Shown: positions 50,545 to 59,729, numbered from the stretch's first letter. The stretch: 64,000 nt of DNA from Pseudanabaena sp. PCC 7367 (GCF_000317065.1 NC_019701.1:248001-312000), one strand, 5' to 3'. Translations and numbers: made by a program. The notes: a model not told the origin generated them from the sequence alone.

Positions 50545-51684
50545 CTAGCCCAGATCTTCCGGCGGATTGGGCGGCATCATATCAATCCTGCCCGGTACTG
50601 GTTTTTGATTGGGCTGTAAACCCGATAGCATTTGAGACAGTTGGAAAGAATCTAAAGCGCTTCTAGTCTCGCGTACCTTATGCCACACCGATCGCGCCAT
50701 CATCAAAGAATAGCGCACTGGCTTGGCCTTGACTTGTTCTAGGTATGCTTCCCGCTCTGGCTGATAGTCCGCCGAAGAAACTAACAAGCCGATCGCTTCT
50801 TCTGAGTCAGCTATTTTTTGCTGGGTCAAAATTTGCGCCACCTTGGTAATTAGCTCTGGATAGAGCCAGGTATGTGCTGGATGCACCGTCAGTTGGCATT
50901 TATGACCATTATTACCATTGGCTTGACCAGGCTGCAATAAGAAATAGCCGATCGCCGCCTTGCGCTGGGGCTCATATACATATGCCTTGATTTCTGTAGC
51001 AGTGTTGAGCATCTGTTGGGCATAATCGAGCAGCCCCTCGACCAGATTCTGGCGAAAATCATTGGGGCCAAGGTCATACACCTGTCTGATTTGAGGCGGC
51101 ATTGAGGCTGTATCTAGTTGATAGAGCAAACTGGCATCGGCGTTGTTCACCGACATCAAATTGGGCAATGCAGCTTGATTTTGAGCTAGTTCAGTGAGTA
51201 GCTCCGCCGAAATTTCCCACTCGGTAAGTTGCGCCAACGGTTGGAAGCCATTCTGGCGATAGAGGGCGATCGCATCCTTTTCATTCACATCTGCTTCGGC
51301 CACCCAGGTGCGTGCCTCCCAGCAAGAATCGAGGCAACAACGAATTAACTGGGTACCAACTTTTTGCATCGAAGCACTAGCAACCGTAGCGATTCGCTCA
51401 ATCTGCCAGGTACTATGGCTACTGTTGATCGGTGCTACCTTAATAAAACCTACTACCTGTCCATTTTGTTCAGCCACATGTAACCTGAACATATGTTGCC
51501 AGGGAATCGGTAGCCAGCTAGTTAATTTAGTCAGGCCAAACAAGTCATCAGCACGATCGAAATCAGCATGATCGGGCAAGGCAAAATCGTTGAGTTGCCC
51601 ATCTCGTTGCAATCGTTCAATCGTTTCTAGGTCACCGTAATGGGCAGGGCGAATATTGATAGAAGCGGATGGAAAGGTTGACAT
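50545..51684 (-). CDS. GNAT-family N-acetyltransferase
   Basis: This is a 379-residue soluble protein. Residues 10-160 show the acetyltransferase fold: NIRPAHYGDLETIERL, a beta-bulge strand VVGFIKVAPIN, then IATVASASMQKVGTQLIRCCLDSCWEARTWVAEADVNEKDAIALYRQNGF, i.e. the pyrophosphate-binding helix and ALYRQNGF end. The C-terminal 210 residues look like a second, divergent GNAT-like half. A HIP1 octamer overlaps the ribosome binding site region (GAGGCGATCGCT) before the ATG. Substrate unknown. Confidence 0.85.
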   Translation of the reverse strand: MSTFPSASINIRPAHYGDLETIERLQRDGQLNDFALPDHADFDRADDLFGLTKLTSWLPIPWQHMFRLHVAEQNGQVVGFIKVAPINSSHSTWQIERIATVASASMQKVGTQLIRCCLDSCWEARTWVAEADVNEKDAIALYRQNGFQPLAQLTEWEISAELLTELAQNQAALPNLMSVNNADASLLYQLDTASMPPQIRQVYDLGPNDFRQNLVEGLLDYAQQMLNTATEIKAYVYEPQRKAAIGYFLLQPGQANGNNGHKCQLTVHPAHTWLYPELITKVAQILTQQKIADSEEAIGLLVSSADYQPEREAYLEQVKAKPVRYSLMMARSVWHKVRETRSALDSFQLSQMLSGLQPNQKPVPGRIDMMPPNPPEDLG

Positions 51685-52162
51685 AGCGATCGCCTCATAA
51701 TTGCAGGCTAGGTTTGATGATTGAATTGCAATTGTTTATGTTTATTTTGAGCTGCTTAACCCACGATGGTGAAGGCATGCTTGCTCTTTTGAGAGCTCTA
51801 GGAACTTAACTAGTTGTAACCTTAGCCGTCAATATAGCCTAATTTTTACCAAGCCAGTCTTTAAATGTTTACGAGCTTGTCAAGATTAGATGGACTAAGA
51901 TCTACAACCTGTTCCCGTTACCTTTCTAGATCTGGTTTTAGATCTAGTCTAATATTTTATTTGTCAAGTTTGACTTGAGCGGGTAATAACCCTGAATAGA
52001 TTTCTTACTTTGCAAGTATTAGCAAACAAAGCTCCTTATTTTTTTTAAATATCTTGACGAAATACTAATTTAAGTATAGCAGTCAGCCAGTGGGTGTATT
52101 TAGGCTGAGTTAAGCAGGCTGGTTGACTGAAAAAGTTGCCAGCATAATTGAGCTTAAATCAT
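51685..52162. other. Intergenic region rich in inverted repeats
   Basis: These 478 bases lie between the EgtB-like gene end and the GNAT start. There is a perfect 8-bp inverted repeat CTAGATCT-GGTTTT-AGATCTAG (51926-51947), part of a longer imperfect one that begins near 51886 (TTAGA, ACTA, GATCT), and TCAAGT-TTG-ACTTGA (51964-51978). They could be regulator sites for the GNAT gene or terminators. No gene seen. Confidence 0.4.
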
Positions 52163-53929
52163 CTATTCGCCATAAGCACAACGGAATCCAGCTAGAATCT
52201 CCCTCACATAGGCGTAATACCAATTGCGGGTAGACGATCGCAACAGCCAAGGCCGACTCGCCCAGCTCCCCCCCTTCAAGACATAGTGCAAGCGATCGAA
52301 ATAAGCACCAGAGTAGCCCTGGTAGGGGAAAGAAGCAAAATCTGGATAGGCATAAAAACTGGTCGCCGTCCATTCCCATACATTTCCCAACATGTCATCA
52401 CAACCAGCGGGGCTCTGACTGTCGGGATAGGCATCCACAGGGGTAGTTGAATGGCGATCGCTATTACAATTGCAATGGGCTGCTATTTCAGTGATATCAA
52501 GCATTGCCGCCAGCTCTAACTCGTTTTTTTGCTCGATCGGATTTTTTGCGCTAGCGCTAATCCCAAGACCAGATTCACGCCGCCAGGGATAGGTGAGTTT
52601 TTGGCCCTGATCACGCTCTTGATCTCGCTCTTGATTATGATTACCCGATCGCCAAGCGGCGGCTTTTTCCCATTCCGATTCGGTGGGTAGACGTTTCCCC
52701 GCATATCGAGCATAGGCATTAGCCTCATACCAGCTCACCCCACAAACCGGATGATTGTCGTCAACCTGCCATGAATGCCAATAGAGAGGGCGATCGATCG
52801 GCTCAGTTTGGCTCTGCAACCACTGCCACCCAGACTGCGACCACAAGGCACGATCTTGATAGCCACCTGCATCCATAAATTCCTGAAACTGCCCGCGCGT
52901 GACGGGATAGCGATCGATCCAGAAATCATCCACAAACACCAGATGCGCCGATCGCTCATTGTCAAAGGCGGCGATCTCATTGCTGCCCTGCCAAAAGTTA
53001 CTTGCTGCTATCTGCACCATGTTTGCAAAATCTGGTTTTTGGCCTGGTTGAATTGGCGAATCAAGTAAGTCATGGGTATATTGTTGGGCATATTTTTGGG
53101 CAGATTGATCGTGGGGCTGATTAAGTTGCAGTAGCGATCGAACTTGCCCATTCAGAACCGATTGAGGTGTATCTTGAGATAGATCAGATGCGTTCCGATC
53201 GCCATTCCGATCGCCGTTCCGATCATGATCTAAACCTAAACCATTGCCAGACCTGTTACTAGGATTACCAGGAGTGGATGAACTATCGGTTGAACGCTGC
53301 TTAGCTCCATTTAAAGAACTAGATAGACTACTATTTCCTAATCGGTCAAAACAACCAAGGCGATCGCTAGGATCTAGTTGATCTGAATGCTCCAGGTGAT
53401 TTGAGAAAACAATAGATTCTGACTCGTTGCTGGTTACCCCCAATTGTAAATAATGCATTTGCACCACAAAAGCAATCGTTTCGCTGTGGTAGCTTTCATG
53501 CTGAGTCAGCCATAACCACAGCCTTGCTTGTTCTTGAATTGGGGCGATCGCCAGATATTCCCACGCCTGGTTCCTAACCTGCTCTAACCATGCACAGGTT
53601 TCAGTAAAGGTGGGCAAATTCACCCGATCGTTCTTGGGCATTCCATCTGCCGCATAAAGCTGATGGTGTTCTGGTTCCAAAACTTTCAAGCCAGCGCAGT
53701 TTTGCAGAATCCAGATCGATTCTACATAAGCAATGTGGCCAAGATGCCAACCAATTGGGCTAAATTCAGGATGCGACTGCTGGAAAAATAATCGATCGAA
53801 AAGCTGGCGATCGCCATGCGTAACCCTGGTAATATTAGTAAACAAATCCATTGTGCCCTGACGGCATTGTTGTAAATCCAGGATTAGCCTGGAGCGCAGT
53901 TGTGAAGAATCGCAATCTGTAGCTTGCAT
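52163..53929 (-). CDS. EgtB-like sulfoxide synthase (SUMF1/EgtB/PvdO family)
   Basis: This non-heme iron enzyme has about 588 residues; I chose the ATG at 53929 because the earlier frame (to 54109) codes for an atypical N-terminus. The DinB-like half carries the metal ligands: His62/His65 in GWHLGHIAYVE and His144/His148 in QHESYHSET. The formylglycine-generating-enzyme half follows (FWIDRYPVTRGQFQEFMDAGGY, PVCGVSWYEANAYARYAGKRLPTESEWEKAA, DMLGNVWEWT, LKGGSWASRPWLLRSSTRNWY). EgtB oxidatively joins a thiol to hercynine in ergothioneine synthesis. Low-complexity inserts lie at about 170-280 and near 460. An EgtC-like gene is 1 kb away, but EgtD is not in the window. Confidence 0.85.
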   Translation of the reverse strand: MQATDCDSSQLRSRLILDLQQCRQGTMDLFTNITRVTHGDRQLFDRLFFQQSHPEFSPIGWHLGHIAYVESIWILQNCAGLKVLEPEHHQLYAADGMPKNDRVNLPTFTETCAWLEQVRNQAWEYLAIAPIQEQARLWLWLTQHESYHSETIAFVVQMHYLQLGVTSNESESIVFSNHLEHSDQLDPSDRLGCFDRLGNSSLSSSLNGAKQRSTDSSSTPGNPSNRSGNGLGLDHDRNGDRNGDRNASDLSQDTPQSVLNGQVRSLLQLNQPHDQSAQKYAQQYTHDLLDSPIQPGQKPDFANMVQIAASNFWQGSNEIAAFDNERSAHLVFVDDFWIDRYPVTRGQFQEFMDAGGYQDRALWSQSGWQWLQSQTEPIDRPLYWHSWQVDDNHPVCGVSWYEANAYARYAGKRLPTESEWEKAAAWRSGNHNQERDQERDQGQKLTYPWRRESGLGISASAKNPIEQKNELELAAMLDITEIAAHCNCNSDRHSTTPVDAYPDSQSPAGCDDMLGNVWEWTATSFYAYPDFASFPYQGYSGAYFDRLHYVLKGGSWASRPWLLRSSTRNWYYAYVREILAGFRCAYGE

Positions 53930-54473
53930 AGCAAAAATTGAGAAAAGAAAAGCAATAGTAGAGCTTGGCCGAGCTAAATCATAGCAATCGGAGCTTAGGG
54001 CTAGATTAACAGCATTTTTGCCTGGTCTATATCCCCCGCCAAGGCGAACTAGGCTCAAATCGATCGAATTTGGCTCCTTGGGTATATGCGCAGCTAGATG
54101 GAATTTCAAAGTTTGCTAAATATCTCAATATCTCAGCGCCTTGAGCACCGATGGACTGATTAAAGTCCTTGCTGTCTGGTGGTTTAATAGCATTCTCGAT
54201 TGCAGGATGTCCAGAGAATTACCAAGAACCGCATTTCTACCTCAGTGTTTTTGCTGAGGAACCCAGCCCAAGGAACTTCTGTCAATTTATAAAGCAAAGT
54301 GAAGATAAGAAACAGGTGCGATCGCCTTTGTCGATCTAGTTACCCTAGCTTTAATTTACTTTCACCAAAAAGATTGGCTGACTCATTCAATTTCAATAAA
54401 CGTATTGAGTGAATGTATTTAAATTAACTAATGTAACAATAGCCCGCAAAATCTTACTATTCCCACCAACTCT

Positions 54474-54511
54474 CCCACCCAAGCCCACCGCGCAATGTGG
54501 GAATTTGTGGG
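54474..54511 (+). promoter_or_regulatory. Symmetric double stem-loop
   Basis: CCCAC (54474), five bases, CCCAC (54484), eight-base loop, GTGGG (54497), five bases, GTGGG (54507): two 5-bp stems separated by a symmetrical 5 x 5 internal loop. It lies about 80 bases before the ATG of the 65-residue gene and could be an RNA leader structure or a protein-binding site with two half-sites. Confidence 0.5.
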
Positions 54512-54519
54512 TAATCTTG

Positions 54520-54537
54520 ATATAGATAAATCTATAT
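54520..54537 (+). promoter_or_regulatory. Perfect 8-bp inverted repeat near the start of the small gene
   Basis: ATATAGAT-AA-ATCTATAT is an 18-bp palindrome ending about 52 bases before the ATG at 54590. Its position suits an operator overlapping the promoter. No factor is known to me for this sequence. Confidence 0.45.
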
Positions 54538-54589
54538 ATATTAAGCACGCATAAATATCAAAACATCATAAATATCAATAATATCAATC

Positions 54590-54787
54590 ATGTCTCGTAG
54601 AATACATCCGGGCACTTTCTTAAGAATGCTGCGGGAGCGGGGGGTCACGAGAGAGATATTAGATGAGGCGATTAGTATTGCGGCTAAAGTTAGTAATGAT
54701 CAAAAATTAACTGGTTATGAACGACAGTTCTTAGACCGGATGAAGAAGCTACTGGATCTACCGCCAGAAACGGAAATCTTACCTTAA
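54590..54787 (+). CDS. Small hypothetical protein, 65 residues
   Basis: This is a basic, helix-rich small protein (MSRRIHPGTFLRMLRERG start, then EILDEAISIAAKVSNDQKL and YERQFLDRMKKLLDLPPE). There is no Cys and no membrane segment. The two amphipathic helices could form a small alpha-helical bundle. The frame and composition look real, but I do not recognise the family. It is alone between the EgtB-like gene (divergent) and the EgtC-like gene (convergent), behind an unusually structured upstream region. Confidence 0.6.
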   Translation: MSRRIHPGTFLRMLRERGVTREILDEAISIAAKVSNDQKLTGYERQFLDRMKKLLDLPPETEILP

Positions 54788-54978
54788 GATATGCCGTAGC
54801 TTTGTGTTTGCGATCGCCTAACCGATGGCACGCTAATTAGTCTAATCTAAATGCGACGGATCTTGGTAATCCCTAACTTGTGACTACTTGAGATCACCTA
54901 AAAAACCCTATTGCGACTTTAGCAAGCATTTTTCCTTGAACTGACGTTAATCTTAGTAATACTAAACGCCAACGCAGT

Positions 54979-55857
54979 TTAATATAAATAAACATCCAGA
55001 TCCAGATTGGCCTGCACGGTCAAAATGCTGTGTTCTGGAAAAGTTGCCCAGCCAAAATCATCGAACATTGGTTCAGAAGCCACGATCACTGCCCCTGGGA
55101 AGCGATCGCTATCTTTGAGCCAGTAAAGCGAAGGAGCCGGGGAATTGGTGGCACTGCGACAGGCCACGAGCTTATCGCCATCACCAATCACCATGTTTAA
55201 TGAAGCGCTCACGCTACTTTGCTTTGCCCAAGCCAATACCTGCATCAGGGTTTTTTCAACTGCTTGCGTTAAATCCGCCTCAGTCCGTTTGAGGTTGTTG
55301 AGCAGCAGCGCAAAAATATGCTCTGAATCAGTGTGGCCATCAATACTAGTATAGAACTCATCATCGAGGTGATCGCGGATTGGCCGATAGAGCGATTGGC
55401 GAAAGTTTTCGATATAGCCATTGTGAATCGCAGTAATTTGGCCAAAACAGAAGGGTTGACAATTGGCTAAATCTACTGCCAATCCTGGCGTAGCGCTGCG
55501 TACATTGGCCAGAATGCAATCTGATTTCACATAGCGATTGAGATGGGGCAGGTTCACATCGCTCCAGATCGGCAGCGTATTGCGATAGCGAAAGGGTTCG
55601 ATCGCTAGCTGGTTTGAATCTGAGCGCTCTAAGCGATCTAACTGTCCTGCTTGTCCAGACTGGCCAGCTTGATTAGATTGATATATTTGATTGGATCGAT
55701 CAACGTGATACCAACCAATGCCAAACCCGTCTGCATTCAACAGCCCTGCTGTCATCTCCTGGGGCTGATAACTTTGCACAATCAAAGAATGCTTAGGCTC
55801 CGCCAAAATTTGGCCTAGCTGAATCGGCGCACCAAAATAACCAAGTAAACGACACAT
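54979..55857 (-). CDS. EgtC-like class II glutamine amidotransferase
   Basis: The 292-residue protein begins with Met-Cys-Arg (Cys2 is the N-terminal nucleophile once Met is removed) followed by LLGYFG. Class II glutaminase signatures are NADGFGIGWYH, LANVRSATPG, CQPFCFGQITAIHNGYIENFR and TDSEHIFALLL. Family members called EgtC hydrolyse the gamma-glutamyl bond of an ergothioneine intermediate. A polar insert at about 57-82 (QSNQAGQSGQAGQLDRLERS) is extra. It has no ribosome binding site of note and lies near the EgtB-like gene on the same strand but 1 kb upstream. Confidence 0.82.
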   Translation of the reverse strand: MCRLLGYFGAPIQLGQILAEPKHSLIVQSYQPQEMTAGLLNADGFGIGWYHVDRSNQIYQSNQAGQSGQAGQLDRLERSDSNQLAIEPFRYRNTLPIWSDVNLPHLNRYVKSDCILANVRSATPGLAVDLANCQPFCFGQITAIHNGYIENFRQSLYRPIRDHLDDEFYTSIDGHTDSEHIFALLLNNLKRTEADLTQAVEKTLMQVLAWAKQSSVSASLNMVIGDGDKLVACRSATNSPAPSLYWLKDSDRFPGAVIVASEPMFDDFGWATFPEHSILTVQANLDLDVYLY

Positions 55858-56197
55858 GGGCGATAGGAGAAGAGATTTGTACTAAAGGATAAGGATAGGG
55901 ATACTTGCCAAGGGGCTCTGAGCAAGTTAGCTTGTTGTAAGCATCAAGTATCAGCGATCGGGCTAAATTCAAAATTCTAAATCACCTGGATTTACGGTGC
56001 TAAAAGGTACTACAAACTGATGGGATGCTGTGGCTATTAGCATTCTGGCAAACTAATCCTGGATATCTGTTGGATATTTATGGTGCTAATCTCTAATTCC
56101 CTGAATAATGCAATGCCAAATTTGTTAATGTTAATTGACTTTACTTGATTAGAAGCAACTTTGCATTACAATCAATCCTCCCAGGGCTAAAGCAAGC
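55858..56197. other. Divergent intergenic region
   Basis: These 340 bases lie between the EgtC-like gene (leftward) and the SGNH hydrolase gene (rightward). The rightward promoter is given separately. The leftward side shows purine-rich sequence but no clear promoter. Confidence 0.4.
56145..56172 (+). promoter_or_regulatory. Sigma-70-like promoter of the SGNH hydrolase gene
   Basis: TTGATT (56145-56150), a 16-base spacer and TACAAT (56167-56172) match the -35/-10 consensus well; an ATG follows 25 bases later at 56198. A second TTGACT lies at 56135 but is too far away. Confidence 0.5.
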
Positions 56198-57061
56198 ATG
56201 TTTGAGCCAAACCAGTCTCAACCTAGACCACCACACCGCAACAAGTCAAAGCGATCGAAACAAGGGGGGCGAAAAGTTGTGCCAATAGTTGGCGTACTTG
56301 CAATTATAACGATCGTGGCGATCGTCTACTTGACTGTTACTTATCAGTTGATGAGTGACTATGCTTATAAAAAATCTCCCACTGAGGTGTTCAAGCCTGG
56401 GGCACAGTTCACGATCGCTAGCCCAGAGCCGAATTCAACAGCAAACGATCGGCCAGTAGCTAACCCGTTCCGATTGGTGGTAATTGGCGATAGCACTAGT
56501 TTAGGTCAAGGAGCCCATAACCAAAAAGGTAGCTATAGCTATCAATATGCTAAATCTACGCTGAGCCAGAAACACAGCCCAATTAAACTATATAACCTGG
56601 CAGTAAGTGGTGCGACCTCGGCAGATGTAATGCGCCAACAGGTGGATGCGGCGATCGCCCTGAAGCCAGATTTAATCATGCTGTCGGTGGGGGCAAATGA
56701 TGTGATGAAGCTGGTGGGGAATGGCCAGTTTAAGCTTAATTATGCGCTGATCGTGCAGAAACTTACCAGTATTGATACCCATCTGGCATTGCTGAATATT
56801 CCGGCCTTTTTTACAATCCCGCTATTAGTGCAACCATACCGCGCGATCACTGACTATCGGGTACGGCAATTAAACAAAGTGATCGCCAGGGTGGTAGCGA
56901 GCGAACCCGATGATTCACTCATAACTCTGGTGGATATTTACAATGGCACCAAGGATGAGTTCAAACGCTATCCAGATCGCACTTTTTCTAAGGACAAGTT
57001 TCACCCTTCGACCTATGGCTATAGTGTGTGGGCCAGGGTGATCGCGGAAACACTGAATTAA
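56198..57061 (+). CDS. Membrane-anchored SGNH/GDSL hydrolase
   Basis: This protein has 287 residues. A very basic N-terminus and one membrane helix (about 28-50) anchor it with the catalytic domain outside. Block I is VVIGDSTSLG with Ser99, block II the Gly in NLAVSGATS, block III is SVGANDV (Asn), and block V is DKFHPSTYGY with the Asp/His pair. These are esterase/lipase hallmarks; the substrate might be a polysaccharide acyl group or lipid. A decayed transporter fragment follows directly. Confidence 0.88.
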   Translation: MFEPNQSQPRPPHRNKSKRSKQGGRKVVPIVGVLAIITIVAIVYLTVTYQLMSDYAYKKSPTEVFKPGAQFTIASPEPNSTANDRPVANPFRLVVIGDSTSLGQGAHNQKGSYSYQYAKSTLSQKHSPIKLYNLAVSGATSADVMRQQVDAAIALKPDLIMLSVGANDVMKLVGNGQFKLNYALIVQKLTSIDTHLALLNIPAFFTIPLLVQPYRAITDYRVRQLNKVIARVVASEPDDSLITLVDIYNGTKDEFKRYPDRTFSKDKFHPSTYGYSVWARVIAETLN

Positions 57062-57176
57062 CTTAGATCACTATGGGGCGATCGGCTTAACCAAGTATGC
57101 GGCCAGCCCCACCCGGATTGCCGGAGCTTTATTTGTAATTCTGGGTGTTTCGTTGGTTGCCTATGTTAAACGCTAA
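57057..57176 (+). pseudogene. Remnant of a DMT/YdcZ-type transporter C-terminus
   Basis: An open frame of 39 codons without a normal start (preceded by TGA) ends in TAA at 57174-57176. The peptide contains NLDHYGAIGL, then SPTRIAGALFVILGVSLVAY, i.e. the last membrane helix and preceding loop of small drug/metabolite transporters (compare the DHFG... and RxxGAxLxxAGV patterns of the YdcZ/DUF606 family). Nothing upstream in the same frame is left because the SGNH gene occupies it. I interpret it as a truncated relic. Confidence 0.45.
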
Positions 57177-57187
57177 TTGGGGGCTAG

Positions 57188-59131
57188 TTAATCAGCCCAG
57201 CGATCCTTCCATTTCATCGTGCCACTTTTGGCCAGAATCCAGCGCCGTGCCACCGAGCCTTCTTCATATACGGGCATTTGTCCTGGTCGCCGCACCGCAT
57301 ACTTATAGGTGATCGCATTACCCACACTTTGCTCAAAGCCCAGTTCACCAAACCAGGTATTGGCATTGATATATTCCAAGCCATAGGCTTTGTCGATGTC
57401 CCAATTGCCTAGCTCTGGGCAATCGCCTACTACCACCACCTGTTCGCCCGGTTGCGTTGAAATGTCATTGAGCTGCACCCGCACGATCGTTTTTCCCTTG
57501 ACGCGAGCACCAATATAACTGAGCACCAGCATTTCCTTATGATCTAGAAATAAATCCGCCAACTTGCCATCCTGAACCTGAAACTGGCGTTTGGTTAACA
57601 TACAAATATATTCGCCTTTTTCCAACCCAGTATTTTCCACTGTGATTGCAGTTGGGCCGCCCTTATTGAGCGCCACAAAGCAACGGTGATCGCGGTAGCG
57701 GCGCAGATAGCAGAAAATATCATCGCTAACATATTTTTGTTCCTGCGATCCCAACGACACGGCAGGATTGACACGGCGCAGCTTCGAGAACATATTAATT
57801 GCTTCATACAGCGGTGCATTTTGATCCCATTTGTCCATCATTGGCCGATTGTAGGGATCATCGCCGCCATTGGTGTCATTGTGTAAATATTGCTCAGTGC
57901 CGTAATAAATGCAGGGGATGCCACGACAGGTCATTACCAGGCCAAGTGCTAAATGTAATAGCCCAGGATCGCCATTGAGGCTCATGAAGCGGGGCATGTC
58001 GTGGTTGTCAATGAATGTAATCAGTTCCGAAGCGCTGTCATAGAGATAATCGAGGTCAAAGATTTCCTGTACCTTGTGGAAGCCGCCGGGGGCATGTTGG
58101 GCGATCGCCGCTCGCAACGATTCACACAGGCCAAAATCTAGGATCGACATGCCAGATCGATTGGCAAAATTTACTGAGCTTTTTTCCCAGGGTTTACTAA
58201 AGCCCCATTCCCCAAACGAAAATAGTGATGGCTTGTGGGTTTGCAGGTCGGTATTGAATTCCTGCCAGAACCACATCGGCATATGCTTAACCGTATCGAT
58301 GCGCAGCGCATCCACACCCCGATCGAGCCACATCTTGATTGCCGATTTCATATAATTGCGATATTCAATATTGCTCTCATTAAAGGTGGCCAGTCCAGCC
58401 ATCTCGCCATAATAGAGCTGCCATTGATCTTCCCAATCGGTGATTTCGGGGTTGTGATGGTACCAGTTATTAGTGTCGTTATAAAAGTCGGCGATCAGCG
58501 TGCCATTGTCATAGAGCTTGCCCTTTTCACCATTTACATCGGGGCTGCTGTGGTTACAAACAATATCCAGCACTAGTTTCATGCCGCGCTTGTGCATCTC
58601 AGAAATTAGCCGATCGAAGGAACTACAGCTATAGAGTGAGTTGTCTTCTGTTTTGGGCAAGAATCTGGGATTGATCCGCTTAAAATCCTTCGTCCAATAG
58701 CCATGCATGGCGGCGCGATCGAACTGTAATTCTTCCACCTGCTCAAATAATGGCGACACCCAGATCGCGGTCACGCCCAGATCTTTGAGGTAATCCAGCT
58801 TTTCGATAATGCCTTCAATATCCCCACCCCAATATTTACCCCAAGCCTGTCTGGTCGGGTCATATAGCTCTGGGTTTGGTCCTGGATTATTGTTCTTGTT
58901 GCCATCGTGGAAGCGATCGACAATTAGAAAGTAGATGGTTTCTTGGCGAAATTCGATCGCCCTGGTGAACATGAACTCAAAATCAGCATCACGTTCCTGA
59001 TAGAGCTGATCGGCATAGCAACCGGCAGCGGCTCTGATTGCGGTTGACTCACCATCAAGCATGTTCGCCACATTGGGCAGATTTGGTTCCGATGGAGATG
59101 CGGGAGTTGGATTGGGGGGATTACTGACCAT
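57188..59131 (-). CDS. GH13 alpha-amylase/CGTase-like enzyme with C-terminal CBM20
   Basis: This 647-residue protein lacks a signal peptide, so it is predicted cytoplasmic and acts on glycogen-type glucans. The GH13 motifs are LDIVCNH (188-194), ALRIDTVKHM with the nucleophile Asp279, FGEWGF with the acid Glu308, and FIDNHDMPRF with Asp378. Residues from about 552 form a starch-binding CBM20 (VVVVGDCPELGNWD, then Tyr/Trp near YINANTWFGEL). AGGAAG lies a few bases before the ATG. Domain layout is closer to cyclodextrin glucanotransferase-type enzymes than to plain alpha-amylase; specificity is undecided. Confidence 0.9.
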   Translation of the reverse strand: MVSNPPNPTPASPSEPNLPNVANMLDGESTAIRAAAGCYADQLYQERDADFEFMFTRAIEFRQETIYFLIVDRFHDGNKNNNPGPNPELYDPTRQAWGKYWGGDIEGIIEKLDYLKDLGVTAIWVSPLFEQVEELQFDRAAMHGYWTKDFKRINPRFLPKTEDNSLYSCSSFDRLISEMHKRGMKLVLDIVCNHSSPDVNGEKGKLYDNGTLIADFYNDTNNWYHHNPEITDWEDQWQLYYGEMAGLATFNESNIEYRNYMKSAIKMWLDRGVDALRIDTVKHMPMWFWQEFNTDLQTHKPSLFSFGEWGFSKPWEKSSVNFANRSGMSILDFGLCESLRAAIAQHAPGGFHKVQEIFDLDYLYDSASELITFIDNHDMPRFMSLNGDPGLLHLALGLVMTCRGIPCIYYGTEQYLHNDTNGGDDPYNRPMMDKWDQNAPLYEAINMFSKLRRVNPAVSLGSQEQKYVSDDIFCYLRRYRDHRCFVALNKGGPTAITVENTGLEKGEYICMLTKRQFQVQDGKLADLFLDHKEMLVLSYIGARVKGKTIVRVQLNDISTQPGEQVVVVGDCPELGNWDIDKAYGLEYINANTWFGELGFEQSVGNAITYKYAVRRPGQMPVYEEGSVARRWILAKSGTMKWKDRWAD

Positions 59132-59729
59132 AGAACTTCCTGGTTTAAAAACTAGCGCTTTTAATACTGCAAGACATTAGCTACCCATCAATATAAACTC
59201 GCACGGTACGAATAGGCTATTGGGATTACTTAGATTTAAATTAATTAACTTGAGGTGTGGTGTAACTTTGTTTTAACTATACGATCTGATCTAAGCGCTG
59301 ATCTAAACGCAAGTTCAAGCAATCAGCCGTAGTAACAAGTATGGCAAACATCATGACTACATTTTTTTGATTATGGCGATTTAATCGCACTTCCGCCGTG
59401 CTTAAAAATCATTACCGCAATACCGCTACCCAATTAGGATCGGATTGGAAAACCCAACTCCCTAACTCATAATCTTATCAGCGAGATATTGTGCAGGATC
59501 AATATAGCTAGCGATCGGTACGCGATCGGTAATTGCACCTGAGTAAACGCTATTCTGGCCAAAGAGATATTTAGATTTAGAAATTGCCCTAAGTGCCTAA
59601 GTGCCTAAGTGCCTAATGCATCTTCAAAAGACTTCTTTTGCATGAATACCTCATAGAGCAAAGCATTCAGGTTTCTACTTACACAACATCTCACTTGAAA
59701 TAGCACTAAGTAAATGTATTTATTGAAGC
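59132..59729. other. Intergenic region with short repeats
   Basis: The 598-base divergent spacer contains ATATTG-N8-CAATAT (59486-59505), a doubled GCGATCGGTA (59511-59531) and the 8-bp tandem repeat listed separately. No gene or clear promoter. Confidence 0.4.
59588..59619. repeat. 8-bp tandem repeat
   Basis: CCTAAGTG repeats four times, the last copy changed (CCTAATGC), about 110 bases upstream of the PatD-like gene. It is non-coding. Confidence 0.85.

Larger units (their letters stand above)
53930..54589. other. Divergent intergenic region with structured elements
   Basis: About 660 bases hold promoters for the EgtB-like gene (leftward) and the 65-residue gene (rightward). They contain an imperfect inverted repeat CATTCA...TGAATG (54384-54415, with inner CAAT/ATTG), the double stem at 54474-54511 and the palindrome at 54520-54537, the last two given separately. 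Confidence 0.4.

Noticed and set aside
53930-54109. 60-codon N-terminal extension of the EgtB-like gene
   Set aside because: The extension has no similarity to the DinB domain, and the ATG at 53929 gives a normal N-terminus.
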